From: DATKZH01 sp964475955
GTDB lineage: Bacteria > Planctomycetota > Planctomycetia > Pirellulales > Thermoguttaceae
Direction of reading: 5' to 3'
DNA length: 5,724 bases
NCBI GenBank assembly: GCA_964475955.1
Contig: CAYYZY010000304.1
Location: forward strand, 1 to 5,724
Numbering within the stretch: position 1 is the stretch's first letter; every line of letters begins with the position of its first letter. Made by a program: the position numbers and the translations under genes. The notes under the pieces were generated by a model that was not told where the DNA came from, ran no database searches, and saw nothing but the letters and a program-made list of their open reading frames with translations. Positions 1-5,385 of the stretch are shown one piece after another.

Positions 1-59
1 ATCTGGACACCGCTCCAGGCTGCCCAACCCGGCATCCGAGTCGAACCTGCGCTGTAGTA

Positions 60-716
60 CTAGGAGTCCCGCGATGGTCCCGATGCGCCCCGCGCGGAGC
101 CGGGCGCCGTCGCTCTCTCGTCGCTTGGTGCGGTGTCCTTCGCCTTCCAGCCGCCGGATTCCGGCAGAGGGGCCGGGATCTCTTCCGCCGTGGATTGCGC
201 GGATTCGGGCGGCTCGGGGATCACGGCGGGCTCGCGCGGCAGCGCCGCTTCGCCGCCGATCATGAGGCAATCCTGCCGAGGCAGGAAGACCGGGTAAGTC
301 GGCACCGGGTGGAAGCGGGGGTGGCCGCAGCTTTCCAAGGCGACGGCCGGCTGAACCGGACCGCCACAGCCGGGCCCTCCGCACGCGCGCCGCACGAGCC
401 CCCCAATCAGACGGCCGGGCCGCCACGAGAGCTTGTCGGCCAACGGAGGGGCCGGGGCCGGCTCTTCACACGCCGCGCCGCACGCGGCTTCCTCTTGCAC
501 GACGCATCCACTCACACAGGGGGCCCCCGACACGGAACATTCCTCGTGGGCATCGCTCCGGCTCGTCAACCAGGGAACCCGGTTGCACTCGATCGACCAG
601 TCGCCACGGAGGATCACCCCGTGTCGCGGTCGAGGGAAGCAGCATCCCGAGCAAACTACCATGAGCAGACAACTCAACATGAGTCCCCCGGCCGACCCTC
701 GATTCTGCCAGCGCAC
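60..716 (-). CDS. Cys-rich, Pro/Ala-rich putative lipoprotein of unknown function
   Basis: 218 residues from a GTG start. I chose this start because AAGGGGG lies 6 bases upstream (723-729) and because it gives a proper export signal: Arg2 and Arg6, a hydrophobic stretch at about 9-21 (AGGLMLSCLLMVV), then CSGC with Cys25 as the likely lipidated residue. The Cys at -3 of the lipobox is unusual. The next in-frame ATG (678-680, residue 13) would remove the positive N-region. The mature part has about 12 Cys, clustered at 60, 67, 71, 79, 83 and in CGGPGC (112-117). A distinctive block, HGVILRGDWSIECNRVPWL, covers 32-50. The tail after about 150 is Pro/Ala/Glu-rich, low in complexity and probably disordered. 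It is predicted to be anchored in a membrane facing the periplasm. I cannot name a family; my impression is that similar short RGDW/NRVPW proteins occur in planctomycetes, but this is unverified. It stands alone, 395 bases downstream of the flavoprotein gene. Confidence 0.72.
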   Translation of the reverse strand: MRWQNRGSAGGLMLSCLLMVVCSGCCFPRPRHGVILRGDWSIECNRVPWLTSRSDAHEECSVSGAPCVSGCVVQEEAACGAACEEPAPAPPLADKLSWRPGRLIGGLVRRACGGPGCGGPVQPAVALESCGHPRFHPVPTYPVFLPRQDCLMIGGEAALPREPAVIPEPPESAQSTAEEIPAPLPESGGWKAKDTAPSDERATAPGSARGASGPSRDS

Positions 717-722
717 GGTCTT

Positions 723-729
723 CCCCCTT
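723..729 (-). promoter_or_regulatory. Shine-Dalgarno site that decides the GTG start of the lipoprotein gene
   Basis: On the minus strand AAGGGGG is followed by 6 bases (AAGACC) and then GTG at 714-716. This is one of the strongest purine-rich ribosome binding sites in the window and supports GTG over the ATG 12 codons downstream. Confidence 0.65.
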
Positions 730-877
730 CTGACTAGGTGCCCCTGTCGGCCTCCGTTCGGCGAACTGGCTCCGTCGGCATCGGCCAACCTGAACCCGCA
801 TGGCCCCCGAACGGGGAATAAGTCGCTTGGGTAACATCGGCAGCAGGCGGCCGGAATCTTAGGAATAACCGTTAGAG

Positions 878-899
878 TCGACCCAGCAGGCTGGGTCGA
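878..899. repeat. Perfect 10-bp inverted repeat (hairpin)
   Basis: The arms TCGACCCAGC (878-887) and GCTGGGTCGA (890-899) are exact reverse complements separated by 2 bases. With a realistic loop the stem would be 8 bp closed by GCAGGC. No T-run follows on either strand, so it is not a standard intrinsic terminator. It could be an intergenic repeat element, an RNA hairpin or an operator dyad upstream of the lipoprotein gene. Confidence 0.7.
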
Positions 900-913
900 A
901 CAGCGCAGGCGTT

Positions 914-938
914 CGTGCTGCCTCTTACGGGGGGCACG
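914..938. repeat. Imperfect inverted repeat
   Basis: The arms CGTGCTGCC (914-922) and GGGGGCACG (930-938) pair over 9 positions with one G-T wobble and one mismatch around a 7-base loop. It sits between two other hairpins and probably belongs to the same structured spacer. Weak on its own. Confidence 0.4.
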
Positions 939-976
939 CAGAGTCGCCGAAGACAAGTGGCAGGCAATGGGCGTGG

Positions 977-1020
977 CGCACGTTTCCAACGCGCGAGGCA
1001 CGACAGAATCGTGCCCCGCG
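977..1020. repeat. Overlapping hairpins, possible transcription end of the flavoprotein gene
   Basis: The main hairpin has arms GGCACGA (997-1003) and TCGTGCC (1009-1015) around loop CAGAA. It is extended by CGCG/CGCG (992-995 with 1017-1020) past one mismatch. A second, overlapping stem pairs 977-984 with 988-995 around TCC, with one mismatch. The two share 992-995 and so are mutually exclusive. They lie about 90 bases after the flavoprotein stop, where a terminator could be, but there is no U-tract, so any termination role is a guess. The form resembles repeated intergenic hairpins of GC-rich genomes. Confidence 0.5.
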
Positions 1021-1111
1021 TAGATTGCCTGGTGACGGTGCGCGAAACGGCTCGCCCAGCGACCAGTGATGAGAATGGCCGCGGGAATCGTCTCGCCGCT
1101 ACGCCGCCCGG

Positions 1112-3091
1112 TCAGGTCTCGTACACCTCGCCGCTTCGGAACCGGGCCCAGGCGGTCTCGAACCAGAGGTCGCTTTCCGGCATGGGGCGGCGGTCGACCC
1201 AGCGGCTTGCGACCTGGCCGTCGGGCGTGACGTCGGTCCGGAGCACCTTTTCCCGGAACGCCGGGTCCTCGGGCACGATGCGCCAGGTGTCGTCGAGCTT
1301 GTCGTGGATGGGCGTCCCCTCGGGATGCACCACGATCGACGAGCCGCGGCTGCCCCCCCCGCTGGCCAGCGCGAACCGAATTGCCTCGAGATAGACGGCG
1401 TGGGCGAACGCGAGGTGCCGGTTCCGAAGCGCCTCGGCCAGCTCGGCGGGCCCCTCGCAACGGCAGCCCGACGACTCGATCCGCCGCACCTGCTCCCACG
1501 CCTCGCCGACGGCCTTTTCGAGCTCGGCGGCGGACCGGATGTGGGCGCCGGCGCGGGTCATGCGCTGCTGGAACTCCTCGCGATCCGCCTGCCACGGCGA
1601 CTCGGCCTTCGAGCAGCGGTCGATCCAGGCGAGCAGCTCCGTGGCGGCCTCGGCGGCCGCTTGGGTGACCGCCTCCTCGGAGACCTCCCACTCGCGATAG
1701 CGGTTGGCGATGAACTCGGCGGCCCGCAGCGAGCCGACCTGCCCGGAGTTGAGCGCCGACCCGCCGGGCCGATATACCCCGTGCGACCCGTTGGCCTCCC
1801 CCACGGGGAAGAGGTGCTTCACGTTGACCGACTCCCACCAATGATTGCCGGCCAGCCCGCCGTTGTTGTGCTGGGCGCAGACGGCGATCTCCAGCGGCTC
1901 CTGGGCCACGTCGATCCCGTGGTCGAGGTAGAGCCCGATCGCGTCGGGGTTCATCCGGCGCAGCCGTTCGATGGGCGTATCGAGCAGGGCGTTCGAGTTG
2001 GCCAGGTACTGCCGGGCCTCGTCGCCCAGGTCTTCGAAGCGAAATCCTTCGGGGTTGCGGCGGAAGTCGAGAAACACGCGGCGGCCCTTGAGGACGGTCT
2101 CGATGTAGACGAGGATGTCGACGATCGACGACCCGCCCACCACCTTGCGCGAATCGAACGGCCACTGGTAGCCCTTCAGGAACACGTTGGAGCCCATCTG
2201 GCCGACCGAGTCGAAGTACTGGGGCAGGAACTCCTGCTCGTCGCTTCGGCCGTCGGCCGCCGTGCTCACAAACCGGGGTACCACCTGCATGTACGTGCCC
2301 GACACGTTCCAGCGGAACCCGATCGAGGCCATGCCGTACTGCGATTCGGGCAGGCTCTGGGCGCTTGCCCCGGCCATCAACGCCAGGCCGATGGCCCCGG
2401 TGTGGACTTCGGGGTAGACGCTCGTCTTGTAGAGCCCGCCGGGCCCGCCCACGGCGAAGACCACGTTCTCGGCGGCGTAGGCCTCGAGGATGCCGTCGGG
2501 GTCGATCGCGATGGCGCCGGCCGCCCTCTTCGAGCCGCCTTCGCCGAGCACGAGCAGGCGCACCACGTTGCGCCCTTCGCGCACTGGGATTCCGAGCAGC
2601 TCCACCTGGCGGATGAGGGCCTGGCACATCTGCTTCGACGTGTACGGCCCGATCGAGGTCGCCCGCTGGCGCGGGTCGTGGTCGGTCTTGTAGCCGATGA
2701 ACTGGCCGTAGGCGTCGCGCGGGAAGGGCACCCCCAGGTTGGCCAGGTTGATGAACGCCCGGGCGGAGGTGCTGGCTTCGACCAGGGCGAGGTCGCCGTG
2801 CATGCTGCCGCCGGCGAAGTAGTTTTCGGCCATGATGCGGGGGGCGTCGGCGTCGTCGCCGCACAGCGAGAGCTTGTAGTAGGTCTGCTTGTCGCTCCCG
2901 GTGTTGATCGAGGTGCCCATTTCGAGCCCCTCGGTGACGATGAGCACGTCGTCGACGCCTCCGGCGCGAAGCTGCACGGCCGCGTTCAGCCCGGCGGCCC
3001 CGCTGCCGATCACCAGCGTGTGGACCCAAGTGACGGGGACCGACACCTGCCGGCCGGCAGGGTTGGAGACGGTGAGGGTGGGTTCGCGCAT
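1112..3091 (-). CDS. FAD-dependent oxidoreductase, fumarate reductase/succinate dehydrogenase flavoprotein-like
   Basis: 659 residues. The ATG has GGAAGGA 9 bases upstream (3101-3107). Near the N-terminus LVIGSGAAG gives the dinucleotide motif G29-x-G31-x-x-G34 for FAD. A second glycine patch, AVGGPGG, is at 213-219. HNNGG (408-412) and SHGVYRPGG (436-444) occupy the places of the substrate-site His and of HGxxR in SdhA/FrdA/NadB, so Arg441 is the likely catalytic or substrate Arg. A helical C-terminal domain (about 500-580) ends with SRGSS (581-585), as in the SdhA family. FAD is probably bound non-covalently: there is no His before residue 98, where SdhA has its FAD-linked His. No signal peptide or membrane segment is visible, so it is probably cytosolic. 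It is longer than typical SdhA (about 590), mainly in the mid-region. No iron-sulfur or membrane-anchor partner lies beside it. The substrate is unknown; the superfamily assignment is firm, a specific enzyme name is not. Confidence 0.92.
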   Translation of the reverse strand: MREPTLTVSNPAGRQVSVPVTWVHTLVIGSGAAGLNAAVQLRAGGVDDVLIVTEGLEMGTSINTGSDKQTYYKLSLCGDDADAPRIMAENYFAGGSMHGDLALVEASTSARAFINLANLGVPFPRDAYGQFIGYKTDHDPRQRATSIGPYTSKQMCQALIRQVELLGIPVREGRNVVRLLVLGEGGSKRAAGAIAIDPDGILEAYAAENVVFAVGGPGGLYKTSVYPEVHTGAIGLALMAGASAQSLPESQYGMASIGFRWNVSGTYMQVVPRFVSTAADGRSDEQEFLPQYFDSVGQMGSNVFLKGYQWPFDSRKVVGGSSIVDILVYIETVLKGRRVFLDFRRNPEGFRFEDLGDEARQYLANSNALLDTPIERLRRMNPDAIGLYLDHGIDVAQEPLEIAVCAQHNNGGLAGNHWWESVNVKHLFPVGEANGSHGVYRPGGSALNSGQVGSLRAAEFIANRYREWEVSEEAVTQAAAEAATELLAWIDRCSKAESPWQADREEFQQRMTRAGAHIRSAAELEKAVGEAWEQVRRIESSGCRCEGPAELAEALRNRHLAFAHAVYLEAIRFALASGGGSRGSSIVVHPEGTPIHDKLDDTWRIVPEDPAFREKVLRTDVTPDGQVASRWVDRRPMPESDLWFETAWARFRSGEVYET

Positions 3092-3157
3092 GGCCTTCGG
3101 TCCTTCCGTTCGATGTTCCCGCTCGTCAGTGGTTCGTCACGCGCTATCCGTGGGTGA

Positions 3158-3186
3158 ATTGTACCGCTTGCGCTGGGTAGACTCAA
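3158..3186 (-). promoter_or_regulatory. Sigma-70-type promoter of the flavoprotein gene
   Basis: On the minus strand TTGAGT (3181-3186) and TACAAT (3158-3163) are separated by exactly 17 bases. They match the consensus at 4 of 6 and 5 of 6 positions. Transcription would start near 3151, giving a leader of about 60 bases before the ATG at 3091. The position, just upstream of the gene and downstream of the nucleotidyltransferase stop, indicates that the flavoprotein gene is transcribed independently. Confidence 0.6.
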
Positions 3187-3216
3187 TCGTTGTCCCAAAG
3201 GGGGAAAACAGAGCAA

Positions 3217-3233
3217 GCATGTAGGGCATGTAG
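3217..3233. repeat. 8-bp tandem direct repeat upstream of the flavoprotein promoter
   Basis: GCATGTAG occurs at 3217-3224 and again at 3226-3233, a 9-base period. It lies about 31-47 bases upstream of the -35 box of the flavoprotein promoter, where an activator could bind. With only two copies it may be chance. Confidence 0.35.
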
Positions 3234-3251
3234 ATGGTCAGGGCCGCGCCA

Positions 3252-3273
3252 GCGCCGGCCTGCTTGGCCGCGC
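3252..3273 (-). terminator. Possible hairpin terminator after the nucleotidyltransferase gene
   Basis: The 5-bp stem CGGCC/GGCCG with loop TGCTT extends by three more pairs past one bulged C (3252-3260 with 3266-3273). It begins about 22 bases after the stop of the nucleotidyltransferase gene, which is a typical terminator distance. No T-run follows, so this is a weak call. Confidence 0.25.
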
Positions 3274-3295
3274 CCGTCGCGCGCTCGGTGGACAA

Positions 3296-3862
3296 TCAGC
3301 CACCCGACAGCCGGATCTGCTCCAACTCGCGGCAGATCTCGGGCGTCTCCTTCAGGTCTGCGAGTGGAGTGAGAAACCGGAACACGTACTCCCAGTCGAG
3401 CGAGTGCGTGCCTTGGCGTGCTACGATGGTTCGTACGTCGTTCCAATCCCGAGGGCGGTCGGCGAACGCCTTGTAGACGATCAGGTCCTCCGCCGAACAG
3501 AGTCGCAGTCGCCTGCCACCGAGCACCTCGATTGGGACCGCGCGCCGCACGGCCGATTCCTCGAACGGCATGCCCGCCAAGGAAACGTCGATTCCGATCC
3601 CGGTGTCGTCTTCCAGCAGCAGCACCCGATGGGTCATCGCGAACTCGGCCGCATCGTCCACGCGAGGTTGGTAACGACTCAGCAGCTCCTCGACGTATTC
3701 GCGTTCGTTCTGGAACCGGGTCAGCAGCGAGACATCGATATCTCGGGTCAGGCGCGGCTCCCCCCAGTGCTGCACCGCAACCCCTCCGATGAAGCAGAAC
3801 TCCCAGCGCTTCGATTCGAGCAAACGCTGGATCTCGTCGGCCAGGTCCACCAGGTCAGTCAT
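3296..3862 (-). CDS. AbiEii-like nucleotidyltransferase, putative toxin of a two-gene module
   Basis: 188 residues with a minimal nucleotidyltransferase fold. FIGGVAVQHWG (24-34) carries the GG nucleotide-binding turn, TRDIDVSL (39-46) gives the metal-binding Asp41 and Asp43, and GIDVSL (90-95) gives the third Asp92. SAEDLIVYKAFADRPRDWNDV (about 123-143) matches the EDLI-x-x-K...R-x-x-D helix of the AbiEii/DUF1814 type, with Lys131. All catalytic positions appear intact. Relatives in this superfamily include the AbiEii and MenA toxins, some of which add nucleotides to tRNA 3' ends; other relatives are not toxins. The ATG lies inside the end of the upstream 71-codon gene (8-base overlap), so translation is probably coupled, and GGGGGG just before the ATG may help. 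The protein is shorter than classical AbiEii (roughly 300 residues) and seems to lack its helical C-terminal domain. The nucleotidyltransferase call is firm; the toxin role is inference. Confidence 0.85.
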   Translation of the reverse strand: MTDLVDLADEIQRLLESKRWEFCFIGGVAVQHWGEPRLTRDIDVSLLTRFQNEREYVEELLSRYQPRVDDAAEFAMTHRVLLLEDDTGIGIDVSLAGMPFEESAVRRAVPIEVLGGRRLRLCSAEDLIVYKAFADRPRDWNDVRTIVARQGTHSLDWEYVFRFLTPLADLKETPEICRELEQIRLSGG

Positions 3863-4070
3863 CTTCCCCCCGCGCCTTCATGAACCACCTCTGCATCTCG
3901 ACGAGGCCCGAGGTCGGCGGCGGGGGATACTCCCGAATCGCCCAGCGAAAGGCCCTGTCGAAAGACCGGATCGCCTCGGGCGTCGAGACGTTCTTCAACT
4001 CCCGCAAGCGCAGTTCCTCGGCGCGGGCGTGCCCGGCCAGCCATGCTTGAAGCCATTGTTTCGCGTCCAT
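3855..4070 (-). CDS. 71-residue protein paired with the nucleotidyltransferase, putative antitoxin or partner
   Basis: I do not recognise the family. The protein begins MDAKQWLQAWLAG, has a charged, probably helical region to about residue 48 (RAEELRLRELK at 16-26, SFDRAFRWAIREY at 36-48), a PPPP turn at 49-52, and ends SGLVEMQRWFMKARGEDD. It has five Trp or Phe residues in predicted amphipathic helices, fitting a protein-protein contact. Codons mostly end in G or C, as in neighbouring genes, supporting real coding. I chose the ATG at 4068-4070 because a perfect TATAAT ends 6 bases before it. An upstream in-frame ATG (4128-4130) would add 20 residues but lies before that promoter and has no ribosome binding site. 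Its TGA overlaps the ATG of the nucleotidyltransferase gene, so the two form one operon. The antitoxin role is inferred only from size, order and overlap. Confidence 0.75.
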   Translation of the reverse strand: MDAKQWLQAWLAGHARAEELRLRELKNVSTPEAIRSFDRAFRWAIREYPPPPTSGLVEMQRWFMKARGEDD

Positions 4071-4076
4071 ATCCGT

Positions 4077-4082
4077 ATTATA
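4077..4082 (-). promoter_or_regulatory. Perfect TATAAT -10 box, predicted leaderless start of the two-gene module
   Basis: Minus-strand TATAAT is followed by 6 bases (ACGGAT) and then the ATG at 4070. Normal -10 to +1 spacing puts the transcript start on the A of the ATG, so the mRNA would be leaderless. No good -35 box is found 16-18 bases upstream. The purine-rich GGAGGT at 4101-4106 resembles a ribosome binding site but lies upstream of the -10 box and has no suitable in-frame start at normal distance. Confidence 0.55.
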
Positions 4083-4210
4083 GCGTTTCTCGGTGAATGC
4101 ACCTCCCTCGGAAGCCGAAGCGAACCTCATTCGCGCGGGAAATCGGGGGGAGGCCGCCCGCGCGTGCCCGCGAACCGGTCGCCCCCTTTTGCGATGGAGC
4201 CGAACTCGGG

Positions 4211-4239
4211 TTGGCTCGGCCTGCCGGGCCGGATACAAT
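4211..4239 (+). promoter_or_regulatory. Sigma-70-type promoter of the RmlD-like gene
   Basis: TTGGCT (4211-4216) and TACAAT (4234-4239) are separated by 17 bases, matching the consensus at 4 of 6 and 5 of 6 positions. The predicted transcript start is near 4246, giving a leader of about 68 bases before the ATG at 4314. It has the same design as the promoter at 3158-3186. Confidence 0.6.
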
Positions 4240-4247
4240 CCCGGCCC
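4226..4247. repeat. Inverted repeat straddling the -10 box, possible operator
   Basis: GGGCCGG (4226-4232) and CCGGCCC (4241-4247) are exact reverse complements separated by 8 bases that contain TACAAT. A repressor bound here would block the promoter. Each arm is pure G/C in a GC-rich genome, so chance is a real possibility. Confidence 0.4.
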
Positions 4248-4313
4248 AACGTCCTGTTGAGAACGCGACCTCGGGCGGACGTGCCCGGCTCCAGCCGATC
4301 GGAACGCGACATC

Positions 4314-5357
4314 ATGGAAGAGCCCAGAGTCCTCAGTTTCGGCGAACGCGTGCCGCTGAGCCCGTTTCCCGAATCGCCGCGCGTCGGCCTGCGGGACGGC
4401 CTCGGCGACTTTGAAGGGCCGGCTCGCGAGAAACTCCTGGTCACCGGCGTGGACGGCCTCGTGGGGGCCAACCTGGCCTTGTCGCTGGCCGGGCGGTTCG
4501 AGGTCGTGGGCCTGTGGCACGACCAGCCGGTCGGCCTGCCCGACTGTACCACGTTCGGGTGGAACCCGGCCGGTCCGGCGGACGGGCCCGAGCTGATCCG
4601 TCGCGAGCGGCCCGACTGGATCATCCATTGCGGGCCGCTCTCGTGCGCGAGCTGGGACACACCGGACTCCTGCCCCGATGCAGAAGAGGAGGCCCACACC
4701 TGCGCGTTGGTCGCCGAGACGGCCGAGCAGACCGGAAGCCGGCTGACGGTGATCTCCACCGACGCGGTGTTCGCCGGGCCGCGCCTCTTCCACGACGAAC
4801 AAGCTCCCCAGGCCAGCCGACGGCCGTTCGCCCGGGCCGTCGGCCGGGCGGAACGGGCCCTGGAAGGCACCGGCGCGTTGATCGTGCGGACGCACGCCTA
4901 CGGTTGGAGCCCGGCGGGCGTTCCGGCCGGGTTTGCCGAACGCGTGTGGGAGACGCTCCTGGAGGGGCGATCGGTCCGTTTCGCCCCCGAGCGGCACGCC
5001 ACGCCCATCCTCGCCAGCCACTTGGCCGAATTCCTCTCGATGGCCTATCGCCGGGGCTTGCGGGGGCGATACCACGTCGCCGGCGCGGAGCGGACCAGCG
5101 CGTATCGGTTCGCCGTGGAGTTGGCGGCCGCGTTCGGCCTCGGCGGCGCCGACGCGCTCGGCGAAGCACCGCCGCACGCATGGGGCGTGTCGGACCATCT
5201 CCACGAGACGTCGCTGTCGACCCGGCGCGCCCGGCGCGCGCTCGGCCGCCCAATGCCCGTACTCCGCGAAGGGCTCGACCAGTTCGCCGCGCAGGCCGCC
5301 CACGGGTATCGCGCCCGGCTCCAGTGCGGCCTGGCCCACGCCGTCGGGGCGGCGTGA
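4314..5357 (+). CDS. RmlD-like NAD(P)-binding sugar-nucleotide reductase family protein, catalytic pair apparently lost
   Basis: 347 residues, extended-SDR (Rossmann) fold of the dTDP-4-dehydrorhamnose reductase type. LLVTGVDGLVGANLA (41-55) contains the T-G-x-x-G-x-x-G nucleotide motif, VISTDAVFAG (146-155) matches the ISTDYVFDG strand with Thr149, and ALIVRTHAYGW (188-198) matches the RT-x-x-YG strand. RYHVAGAERTSAYRFAVEL (252-270) and SLSTRRARRALG (300-311) match the C-terminal substrate domain. Where the family has Y-x-x-x-K before GE, this protein reads F172-ARA-V176-GRAE180, so both catalytic Tyr and Lys seem replaced. It also has about 38 residues, Pro-rich, before the first strand, where relatives start almost directly. 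The ATG has only a weak GGAA 11 bases upstream; an in-frame GTG at 4281 is an alternative. No rmlA, rmlB or rmlC lies beside it. The fold is firm; enzymatic activity is doubtful. Confidence 0.85.
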   Translation: MEEPRVLSFGERVPLSPFPESPRVGLRDGLGDFEGPAREKLLVTGVDGLVGANLALSLAGRFEVVGLWHDQPVGLPDCTTFGWNPAGPADGPELIRRERPDWIIHCGPLSCASWDTPDSCPDAEEEAHTCALVAETAEQTGSRLTVISTDAVFAGPRLFHDEQAPQASRRPFARAVGRAERALEGTGALIVRTHAYGWSPAGVPAGFAERVWETLLEGRSVRFAPERHATPILASHLAEFLSMAYRRGLRGRYHVAGAERTSAYRFAVELAAAFGLGGADALGEAPPHAWGVSDHLHETSLSTRRARRALGRPMPVLREGLDQFAAQAAHGYRARLQCGLAHAVGAA

Positions 5358-5385
5358 GTGGGGCGCGCCGCCACACGATGAAACC

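Larger units (their letters stand above)
717..1111. other. 395-base gap with hairpins and no convincing gene
   Basis: This lies between the start of the lipoprotein gene and the stop of the flavoprotein gene, both on the minus strand. It must hold the lipoprotein's promoter, but I found no good -35/-10 pair. The nearest -10-like string, TAAGAT on the minus strand near 855-860, has no TTG box at the right distance. It contains inverted repeats at 878-899, 914-938 and 977-1020, and a small one at 805-816 (CCCCG, AA, CGGGG). Open frames cross it on both strands, but none has a start with a ribosome binding site or a recognisable protein pattern. Confidence 0.6.

Noticed and set aside
805..816. 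CCCCG-AA-CGGGG hairpin as a terminator or operator
   Set aside because: The loop is too short, with no T-run and no relation to a promoter box; noted only as part of the spacer.
433..837. Short open frames on both strands across the lipoprotein start and the adjacent spacer
   Set aside because: No ribosome binding site, no hydrophobic or domain pattern, and they overlap the better supported lipoprotein gene.
60..3029. A 989-codon open frame on the minus strand covering the lipoprotein gene and most of the flavoprotein gene in another frame
   Set aside because: Only its last 218 codons (from GTG 716) look like a real protein with a ribosome binding site. The rest is an Arg-rich, low-complexity shadow of the flavoprotein gene plus spacer.
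1304..3157. A 617-codon plus-strand open frame opposite the flavoprotein gene
   Set aside because: It is the GC-rich mirror of a gene with clear FAD motifs; its product is Gly/Val/Asp-rich with no domain pattern.
3789..4313. N-terminal extension of the RmlD-like frame back to ATG 3789
   Set aside because: It would run antisense through both small genes, encodes no recognisable sequence and lies upstream of the promoter at 4211-4239.
5358..5374. GTGG...CCAC around GGCGCGCC just after the RmlD-like stop, as a terminator
   Set aside because: The stem is only about 4 continuous pairs and no T-run follows.
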